In this document: positions 1 to 4,442 of the stretch, piece after piece
Layout of the letters: each line of letters starts with the position of its first letter
Numbering within the stretch: position 1 is the stretch's first letter
DNA from: Actinomycetota bacterium
GTDB lineage: Bacteria > Actinomycetota > Acidimicrobiia > Acidimicrobiales > CADCSY01
DNA length: 6,594 nt
Assembly (NCBI GenBank): GCA_019348335.1
Contig: JAHWJR010000045.1
Coordinates: 2,949-9,542, forward strand
Direction of reading: 5' to 3'
Notes under the pieces: generated by a model
The model's database searches: none
The model's input: only the letters and a program-made list of their open reading frames with translations
Told to the model about the DNA's origin: nothing
Made by a program: the position numbers and the translations under genes

Positions 1-5
1 GGTGG

Positions 6-11
6 TACCTT
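6..11 (+). promoter_or_regulatory. Possible -10 element of the TraR/DksA-lspA-rluD operon
   Basis: TACCTT fits the loose actinobacterial -10 pattern TANNNT. It would place a transcription start near base 18, about 15 bases before the Shine-Dalgarno of the first gene. Any -35 lies outside the window, so this rests on one hexamer and its position only. Confidence 0.22.
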
Positions 12-32
12 CCGCCACCCTTTGCCTCGGAG

Positions 33-38
33 AGGAGG
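33..38 (+). promoter_or_regulatory. Shine-Dalgarno deciding the ATG start at 45
   Basis: A perfect AGGAGG lies 6 bases before ATG 45. A GTG at 42 in the same frame is only 3 bases away, which is too close, so the ATG is preferred. Confidence 0.75.
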
Positions 39-44
39 CCGGTG

Positions 45-647
45 ATGCCCAAAGCGACGTCCCGCGGCAGCGGGGAGCCGGGGGCTGCTGCCGGCGGGGC
101 ATCAGCGTCGGCGGCTCCGGGCAAGGTGGCTCGGTTGCCGGCCGGGGAGTCCCGGGGCGCGAGGTCGTCCGGGTCATCCGGGCGGGGCGGGGCGTCGAAG
201 AAGGGCAAGGCCAAGCCGAGGAGGAACAAGGTGAGCGGAACCAAGACCGACACGAGCGACACGGAGCGCTCCGGCGCGTCCGATCGCTTCATCGAGTCGC
301 AGCGCAAGCAACTGCTCGCCGAGCGGGAGGCCTACACCCGTTCCGCCACCTCACTGCGGGCCGAGGCCGATCAGTTGGCCGAGGACCGCGAACCCGGTGA
401 CGTGCAGTTCGACGAGGAGTCGGGTCAGGGTGATTCCATGAGCGTCGAGCGAGAGCGCGATCTCGCCCTCTCGGCCCAGGCGCTGGCCTCGATCGAGGAG
501 ATCGACCGGGCGCTGGCCAAGATCGACGAGGGCATCTACGGAGTGTGCGAGAAGTGCGGCGAAGCCATCCCCAAGGAGCGGTTGAAGGCCCTCCCTCACG
601 CAGCCCTGTGCGTCCGGTGCAAGAGCGGGGGGCTCAGCCGGCGCTGA
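45..647 (+). CDS. TraR/DksA-family zinc-finger protein with a basic N-terminal tail
   Basis: This is a 200-residue protein of the TraR/DksA (DnaK suppressor) family, whose members enter the RNA polymerase secondary channel and modulate initiation; its exact target here is unknown. Residues 1 to about 65 are a low-complexity Gly/Ala/Ser/Lys/Arg tail with a basic patch at 52-62. Residues 80-165 are largely charged helix, as in the family's coiled coil. The C-terminal zinc finger has Cys168, Cys171, Cys189 and Cys192, giving the classic C-x2-C-x17-C-x2-C. The acidic DxxDxA coiled-coil tip of E. coli DksA is not recognisable; the tip region (about 115-132) is acidic but different, so a DksA-like ppGpp partner role should not be assumed. 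A second perfect SD and in-frame GTG at 231 would give a 138-residue form close to the usual family length. It is the first gene of the operon and overlaps lspA. The family call is firm and the start less so. Confidence 0.86.
   Translation: MPKATSRGSGEPGAAAGGASASAAPGKVARLPAGESRGARSSGSSGRGGASKKGKAKPRRNKVSGTKTDTSDTERSGASDRFIESQRKQLLAEREAYTRSATSLRAEADQLAEDREPGDVQFDEESGQGDSMSVERERDLALSAQALASIEEIDRALAKIDEGIYGVCEKCGEAIPKERLKALPHAALCVRCKSGGLSRR
219..233 (+). promoter_or_regulatory. Internal Shine-Dalgarno and in-frame GTG start
   Basis: AGGAGG (219-224), six bases, then GTG (231-233) lie in frame with the TraR/DksA gene, at Val63. The spacing is identical to that before ATG 45. The SD is formed by two AGG arginine codons, which are uncommon in DNA this rich in G and C, although one other AGG occurs in the tail. 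The site falls at the junction between the basic tail and the folded domain. It may be an alternative or even the main start; this is inferred from sequence only. Confidence 0.45.
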
Positions 648-1138
648 AGCCGGTCGGGCGCCATCGGTGGGCGCTGGCCGTCGCCGTGGCCGGTGTCATC
701 GTCGCCGTCGACCAGGCCACCAAGTGGTGGGCGCTGGCAGCACTGGACGGGGGCCGCACCATCGATCTGTTCTGGACGTTGCGGTTGCGGCTGGTGTTCA
801 ACTCGGGGGCGGCCTTCGGCGTCGGAGCGGCCTACGCCCCGGTGCTCGCCCTGGTGGCCGTGGCCGTGGTCGTCGTGCTGCTCCGCGCCGGGCGGGCCCT
901 TCAGGGGGTCTGGCCCCGGCTGGCCATCGGCCTGGTGCTTGGGGGCGCGGTGGGAAACCTGTTGGACCGGGCGCTGCGCGGCGGCGGTGAGCTGCTGGGT
1001 GGCGCGGTGGTCGACTTCATCGACCTCCAGTGGTGGCCGGTGTTCAACGTGGCCGACATGGCCATCACCGGCGGCGCGGTGTTGCTGGCCCTCACCGCCC
1101 GCCACGACGCCGGGCTCGTCGAGCCGGAGGCCGGATGA
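617..1138 (+). CDS. lspA: Lipoprotein signal peptidase (signal peptidase II)
   Basis: LspA is the membrane aspartyl protease that removes the signal peptide from prolipoproteins after diacylglyceryl transfer to the lipobox cysteine. With the GTG at 617 it has 173 residues, normal for the family. Visible signatures are VDQATK (31-36), FNSGAAFG (61-68), GGAVGNLLDR (109-118), VVDFID (131-136) and FNVAD (143-147). Asp117 and Asp147 are the expected catalytic pair. Four hydrophobic segments lie at about 17-35, 71-90, 101-116 and 145-162, matching the four-helix topology. The start is uncertain: GTG 608 is also in frame and neither has a good SD, which fits translational coupling to the upstream gene whose stop is at 645-647. 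The stop overlaps the rluD start as ATGA. Confidence 0.95.
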   Translation: MQERGAQPALKPVGRHRWALAVAVAGVIVAVDQATKWWALAALDGGRTIDLFWTLRLRLVFNSGAAFGVGAAYAPVLALVAVAVVVVLLRAGRALQGVWPRLAIGLVLGGAVGNLLDRALRGGGELLGGAVVDFIDLQWWPVFNVADMAITGGAVLLALTARHDAGLVEPEAG

Positions 1139-2049
1139 ACGAGCAGGTGCCTACGGCGCTGGCTGGGGAGCGGGTCGATCGGGCCGTGGCCTTCCTGACC
1201 GGGCTCTCTCGTGCCGCGGTGGCCGACTTGGTGGCCGCGGGTGCCGTCCGCCTGGGGGGCCGCACGGTCACCACCCGTGCGACCCGGGTCGAGCAAGGCA
1301 GCGTGCTGGAGGTGGACATCGAGGCCCATCGCCCCGAGCCCGCGCTGGTCCCGGAGGCGCTCGAGATCGACGTGGTCCACGCCGACGAGCACGTCGTGGT
1401 GGTGGACAAGGCCGCCGGCGTCGTCGTCCATCCCGGCGCCGGCAACTCCCGGGGCACCCTCGTGCACGGTTTGTTGGCCCGCTACCCCGACCTGGCCCCG
1501 GTCGGGCAGCCGGGACGTCCGGGCGTGGTCCACCGGCTCGACAAGGGCACCTCCGGGTTGCTCGTCGTGGCCCGCACGCCTCCGGCCTACGAATCCCTGG
1601 TCGCACAGTTGGCGGCCCGCACCGTCGACCGCCGGTACGCCGCCCTGGTCTGGGGCCACCCGCAGCCACCCCAGGGCATGGTCGACGCGCCCGTCGGTCG
1701 AGCCCGCCGGGACCCCACCCGCATGGCGGTGTCCAGCGCCGGCCGCCCGGCCCGCACCCGCTACGGGGTGAGGCGCGTGTTCTCGGGGCCGGAGCCTGCT
1801 GCCCTGGTCGAGTGCCGGCTGGAGACGGGCCGCACCCACCAGATCCGGGTGCACCTGGCCGCCATCGGCCACCCCCTGGTCGGCGACCCCCGCTACGGAG
1901 GGCGGCGGGGCGACGTCGGAGCGCTTCGGCCGTGCCTCCACGCCGAACGGTTGGGGTTCGACCACCCTGGAAGCGGGGAACGGGTGATGTTCGAGTCGCC
2001 GCTTCCGTCCGACCTGGCCGAGGTGGTCGCCGGGTTCGAGGAGGAGTGA
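1135..2049 (+). CDS. rluD: RluD-type 23S rRNA pseudouridine synthase
   Basis: This 304-residue protein belongs to the RluA/RluD pseudouridine synthase family, which isomerises specific uridines in RNA; RluD members act on helix 69 of 23S rRNA. Residues 10-60 form an S4-type RNA-binding domain (GERVDRAVAFL, then SRAAVADLVAAGAVRLGGR). The catalytic domain follows, with HRLDKGTSGLL at 133-143, where Asp136 is the predicted nucleophile. Further motifs are RYAALVWG (167-174) and GRTHQIRVHLAAIGHPLVGD (232-251). The ATG overlaps the lspA stop by 4 bases, and GGAGG at 1126-1130 is a usable SD, so coupled translation is likely. From memory, lspA-rluD adjacency is common in actinobacteria. The subfamily, and hence the exact target uridines, is inferred; RluA or RluC specificity cannot be excluded. 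Confidence 0.92.
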   Translation: MNEQVPTALAGERVDRAVAFLTGLSRAAVADLVAAGAVRLGGRTVTTRATRVEQGSVLEVDIEAHRPEPALVPEALEIDVVHADEHVVVVDKAAGVVVHPGAGNSRGTLVHGLLARYPDLAPVGQPGRPGVVHRLDKGTSGLLVVARTPPAYESLVAQLAARTVDRRYAALVWGHPQPPQGMVDAPVGRARRDPTRMAVSSAGRPARTRYGVRRVFSGPEPAALVECRLETGRTHQIRVHLAAIGHPLVGDPRYGGRRGDVGALRPCLHAERLGFDHPGSGERVMFESPLPSDLAEVVAGFEEE

Positions 2050-2056
2050 CCGGTCA
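2047..2056. repeat. 10-base palindrome spanning both stop codons
   Basis: TGACCGGTCA is a perfect palindrome. Its left TGA is the rluD stop and its right TCA is the complement of the Rrf2 gene's TGA, with four bases between the genes. It has no loop and no T-tract, so it is not a recognisable terminator. Confidence 0.7.
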
Positions 2057-2506
2057 GACGACCCTGGCGTCGGGGGCCGGGAGCCCTCCCCGTGCCCGGC
2101 GGACGCAGTCGGCGAGGGTGAAGGAGTCGAGATGCTCCCGCATGTGGTCGCCCACCTCGGCCCACAGGGCCAGCAGCACGCACTGGCCTTCGTGGTCGCA
2201 CGCCCCGCCCTCGTGGGGACGGCCGAAGTCGCCGGCGACGATGGGTCCCTCGACGGCGCTGACGATCTCGCCCAGCGTGATGTCGGCGGGTGGGCGAGCC
2301 AGGACGTACCCACCGCCCACCCCGCGCTTGGACCGGACCACTCCGGCGCCCTTGAGGGCGAGGAGGATCTGTTCCAGGTAGGGCTGGGGGAGGCCGGTCC
2401 GCTCGGCGATGTCGCGCACAGAGGTCGGCGACCCGCTGGTGTCGTCGTGGAGGGCCAGCGACAACAGCGCCCGAGCGGCGTAGTCGCCCCGGGTGGAGAC
2501 CTTCAC
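2054..2506 (-). CDS. Rrf2-family transcriptional regulator, possible Fe-S sensor
   Basis: With the GTG at 2506 this is a 150-residue Rrf2-family winged-helix regulator, the family of IscR, NsrR and RsrR. It begins VKVSTRGDYAARALL, aligned with the usual family N-terminus. The helix-turn-helix lies at about 28-52 (VRDIAERTGLPQPYLEQIL) and the wing is RGVGGGYVLARP (61-72). The cluster loop has Cys103 and Cys109 (ACDHEGQCVLLALW), which align with the last two of the three IscR/NsrR cysteines. The first is replaced, apparently by Pro97, with His98 beside it. Asp8 and Arg12 match positions important in NsrR, where Asp8 is a cluster ligand. Another cysteine is Cys134. The regulator may therefore bind an Fe-S cluster with unusual ligands or none. 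ATG 2515 is an alternative start (153 residues); no SD precedes either. Its targets are unknown; the divergent phosphodiesterase gene is the nearest candidate besides itself. Confidence 0.9.
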   Translation of the reverse strand: MKVSTRGDYAARALLSLALHDDTSGSPTSVRDIAERTGLPQPYLEQILLALKGAGVVRSKRGVGGGYVLARPPADITLGEIVSAVEGPIVAGDFGRPHEGGACDHEGQCVLLALWAEVGDHMREHLDSFTLADCVRRARGGLPAPDARVV

Positions 2507-2519
2507 CGCGTCCATGGTA
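2507..2519 (-). promoter_or_regulatory. Possible -10 of a leaderless Rrf2 transcript
   Basis: On the minus strand TACCAT (2519-2514) is followed by seven bases and then GTG 2506. This is the spacing expected if transcription starts at the first base of a leaderless GTG start codon, and it would explain the missing SD. No good -35 is visible, so the call is weak. Confidence 0.28.
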
Positions 2520-2600
2520 GGGGAGGCTGCGTCCGGCGGCTCGGGCGGCCCCACCACGGGTCGATGTGCGGGACAGCTAGCGGAGTGCTGGACTAGGGGC

Positions 2601-3725
2601 ATGGCCGGTGGAGACGCCCGCCGGGGATCCGGTGAGCCGGTGATCCCGGACTACGACGGGCCCTGTCTCAGCAATCTGGTGCCGGCGCTCCTCGACCCGG
2701 CGGTGCCCCCGCCGTCGTGGCTGCCCGCCCCCGCGGTGGACGCCCCTCAGGTCGTGCTGCTGGTGCTCGACGGGCTGGGCTTCCACCAGCTCGAGGAGCG
2801 GCGCCGGCTGGCCCCCACCCTGGTGGCGATGGAGGGAGGGCCGATCTGCACCGTGGCCCCGTCCACCACCGCCACCGCGCTCAGCTCGCTCGCCCTCGGC
2901 TGCCCGCCCGGTGAGCACGGCGTGGTCGGGTACCGGATCAACGTCGATGGCGACGTGCTCAACGTGCTGCGCTGGCAGACCCCCGCCGGCGACGCTCGCC
3001 AGTTCATCCCACCGGACGGCATCCAGGATCGGCCCGCCTTCGCCGGCCAGCATCCGGCCGTGGTCACCCGCGCCGAGTTCGCCGCCACCGGCTTCACCGC
3101 CGCCCACCTCGGCAATGTCCGCTTTCACGGTTGGCGGGTGCCATCCACGCTGGTCACCGAGGTGCGGCGTCTGCTCGCCGGCGGGGAGCGCTTCGTCTAC
3201 GCCTACTACGACGGCATCGACAAGGTCGCCCATGAGTACGGGCTCGGCGAGTACTTCGACGCCGAGCTGGTGGCCGTCGACCGGATCGTGTCCGACCTCG
3301 CCTCGGCGCTGCCGCCCGGCGCCACCCTCGTGGTCACGTCCGACCACGGTCAGGTCCAGGTGGGCGACGCCATCGTGCCCGTCTACGCCGAGGTCATGGC
3401 CCACGTCGAGCTGCTGTCGGGCGAAGGCCGGTTTCGCTGGCTGCACGCCCGCAAGGGAGCCGCCGCCGACCTGGCCGAGGCCGCCCGGCACTGCCACGGC
3501 GACCGGGCGTGGGTGCGCACGCGCGACCAGGTCATCGCCGAGGAGTGGTTCGGGCCCAAGGTGAGCGACGCCGCTGCCGCCCGCTTCGGCGACGTGGTCC
3601 TGGCCGCCCGCGAGCCGGTCGCCTTCGAAGACCCGGCCGACACCGGGCCCTACCGGCTCCAGGCCCGCCACGGCTCGCTCACTCCCGAGGAGATGCACAT
3701 CCCCCTCCTCGCCGTGAAGGCGTAG
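2601..3725 (+). CDS. Type I phosphodiesterase/nucleotide pyrophosphatase-like protein
   Basis: This 374-residue enzyme belongs to the alkaline phosphatase superfamily, nucleotide pyrophosphatase/phosphodiesterase branch, which hydrolyses phosphodiester or phosphomonoester bonds with two metals and a Thr/Ser nucleophile. The motifs occur in family order: VVLLVLDGLG (51-60) with metal ligand Asp57; APSTTATALSSLALG (86-100) with the nucleophile at Thr89 or Thr90; YYDGIDKVAHEYG (202-214) with Asp207 and His211; VVTSDHGQ (244-251) with Asp248 and His249; and ARHG (355-358) with His357. The catalytic set looks complete. There is no signal peptide or membrane segment, so it is probably cytoplasmic. 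The substrate cannot be read from sequence. ATG 2601 has only a weak GGGG just upstream; GTG 2640 is an alternative that would remove a poorly conserved-looking tail of 13 residues. It is probably co-transcribed with bpa, 28 bases downstream. Confidence 0.87.
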   Translation: MAGGDARRGSGEPVIPDYDGPCLSNLVPALLDPAVPPPSWLPAPAVDAPQVVLLVLDGLGFHQLEERRRLAPTLVAMEGGPICTVAPSTTATALSSLALGCPPGEHGVVGYRINVDGDVLNVLRWQTPAGDARQFIPPDGIQDRPAFAGQHPAVVTRAEFAATGFTAAHLGNVRFHGWRVPSTLVTEVRRLLAGGERFVYAYYDGIDKVAHEYGLGEYFDAELVAVDRIVSDLASALPPGATLVVTSDHGQVQVGDAIVPVYAEVMAHVELLSGEGRFRWLHARKGAAADLAEAARHCHGDRAWVRTRDQVIAEEWFGPKVSDAAAARFGDVVLAAREPVAFEDPADTGPYRLQARHGSLTPEEMHIPLLAVKA

Positions 3726-3753
3726 TGTCGCCAGGACGGGGCAGGTTCCCAGC

Positions 3754-4314
3754 ATGACCGCCGCCGACGCCAGAGAACCGACGGAAGGCACCGGCCCGGG
3801 GGGACCTCCTCCCGAGCCGGCCGACGCACCCCGTCCGCCCGCCCCCGGGGAGGCGTCGCCGGGATCGCTCGTCGACGTCGTCGACGAGCAGGAGAGCCCG
3901 GGGGAGTCGGTGCAGCACCCGGCCAAGGTGATGCGGATCGGTTCCATGATCAAGCAGTTGCTCGAGGAGGTGCGCCACGCCCCCCTCGACGAGGCCAGCC
4001 GCAGCCGGTTGAAGGAGATCTACGAGACCTCGGTGCACGAGCTCGGCCAGGGGCTGTCGCCCGACCTGCGGGCCGAGCTCGACCGGCTGGCGCTGCCGCT
4101 CGAGGCGGGGACCCCGAGCGAGGCCGAGCTGCGGGTGGCCCAGGCGCAGCTGGTGGGATGGCTCGAGGGGCTGTTCCACGGCATCCAGGCCACGCTGTTC
4201 GCCCAGCAGATGGCCGCCCGCCAGCAGCTGGAGGAGATGATGCAGCAGCGGGGGCTGCCCCCCGGGAGCCGGCCGCCGGGCGAGCCCGAGGGGCCCGGAG
4301 GCACGTACCTCTGA
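3754..4314 (+). CDS. bpa: Bacterial proteasome activator Bpa (PafE)
   Basis: Bpa forms a dodecameric ring that docks on the 20S proteasome and opens its gate without ATP, admitting unfolded or selected proteins; in Mycobacterium it works beside the Mpa ATPase and the Pup system. This 186-residue protein has a Pro/Gly-rich, probably disordered start (1-55) and then a helical core (about 59-168) that I recognise as the Bpa family: RIGSMIKQLLEEVRHAPLDE (61-80), LKEIYETSVHELGQGLSPDL (86-105) and the long helix ending LFAQQMAARQQLEEMMQQRG. A flexible Pro/Gly linker leads to the C-terminus GTYL, which corresponds to the GQYL tail that inserts into the proteasome alpha ring in mycobacteria. It follows the phosphodiesterase gene by 28 bases with a weak SD. 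The proteasome genes themselves are not in the window. Length is close to the mycobacterial protein (about 174 residues). Confidence 0.92.
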   Translation: MTAADAREPTEGTGPGGPPPEPADAPRPPAPGEASPGSLVDVVDEQESPGESVQHPAKVMRIGSMIKQLLEEVRHAPLDEASRSRLKEIYETSVHELGQGLSPDLRAELDRLALPLEAGTPSEAELRVAQAQLVGWLEGLFHGIQATLFAQQMAARQQLEEMMQQRGLPPGSRPPGEPEGPGGTYL

Positions 4315-4319
4315 CCTCC

Positions 4320-4365
4320 CCGGTGCGTCGCCGCCGCCGTCGGCCGGCACGGCCCCGGGCACCGG
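4320..4365 (+). terminator. Possible GC-rich terminator hairpin after bpa
   Basis: A nested inverted repeat begins 6 bases after the bpa stop. The outer arms are CCGGTGC (4320-4326) and GCACCGG (4359-4365); the inner arms are GCCGT (4336-4340) and ACGGC (4349-4353). No T-tract follows. Terminators without U-tracts are reported in actinobacteria, but a hairpin by chance is likely in DNA this GC-rich. Confidence 0.28.
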
Positions 4366-4370
4366 TGCGC

Positions 4371-4376
4371 TAGCCT
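4371..4376 (+). promoter_or_regulatory. Possible -10 element of dnaE
   Basis: TAGCCT fits TANNNT and stands at the edge of a locally less GC-rich patch (about 4378-4424) in the only sizeable intergenic region. A start near 4383 would leave a leader of about 60 bases before the dnaE GTG. No recognisable -35 is seen 17 bases upstream. Confidence 0.3.
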
Positions 4377-4397
4377 CCGAAATGACACGTCTGTAAG

Positions 4398-4422
4398 TTC
4401 TCCACAGCCGGGCTGTGGAAAG
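4398..4422. promoter_or_regulatory. Pair of inverted DnaA-box-like sites upstream of dnaE
   Basis: TTCTCCACA (4398-4406, + strand) differs at one base from the DnaA box TTATCCACA and from the actinobacterial form TTGTCCACA. CTTTCCACA, on the minus strand over 4422-4414, differs at two. The two cores face each other across 7 bases. Binding by DnaA is an inference from this resemblance only. Confidence 0.35.
4401..4419. repeat. Perfect inverted repeat in the dnaE leader
   Basis: TCCACAGC and GCTGTGGA are exact reverse complements, separated by CGG, and lie 8 bases before the dnaE Shine-Dalgarno. In RNA this is an 8-base-pair stem with a three-base loop. No T-tract follows, so it is not a typical terminator. 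It may be a protein-binding palindrome or a leader hairpin. Confidence 0.8.
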
Positions 4423-4427
4423 ACGTC

Positions 4428-4434
4428 GGGGAGG
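4428..4434 (+). promoter_or_regulatory. Shine-Dalgarno deciding the dnaE GTG start
   Basis: GGGGAGG ends 8 bases before GTG 4443, good spacing for initiation. The next in-frame ATG (4521) falls after the conserved HLHTH motif, so it cannot be the start. Confidence 0.7.
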
Positions 4435-4442
4435 CAGCCGCG

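Noticed and set aside
1..23. GGTGG...CCACC followed by CTTT as a terminator of an upstream gene
   Set aside because: The stem is only 5 base pairs with a 9-base loop and no real T-tract, and its upstream context is cut off by the window edge.
901..2313. A 470-codon minus-strand frame opposite lspA and rluD
   Set aside because: It overlaps conserved genes on the other strand and part of the Rrf2 gene in another frame, and it shows no recognisable domain.
693..2381. A 562-codon plus-strand frame over lspA, rluD and the Rrf2 gene
   Set aside because: Its product is Arg/Pro/Gly/Ser-rich and it overlaps three recognised genes, so it is a GC-bias shadow.
2493..2600. Upstream in-frame extension of the phosphodiesterase gene to an ATG at 2493
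   Set aside because: It would overlap the start of the divergent Rrf2 gene, has no SD, and adds 36 residues unlike the family. The ATG at 2601 is better placed.
2516..2602. Extension of the Rrf2 gene to an ATG at 2602 (minus strand)
   Set aside because: Rrf2 proteins begin within a few residues of the motif seen here (VSTRGDYA). The extra residues are Pro/Ala-rich and would run into the divergent gene.
2577..3953. A 458-codon minus-strand frame opposite the phosphodiesterase gene
   Set aside because: The plus-strand frame carries the full ordered catalytic motif set, while this product is low-complexity and Gly/His-rich.
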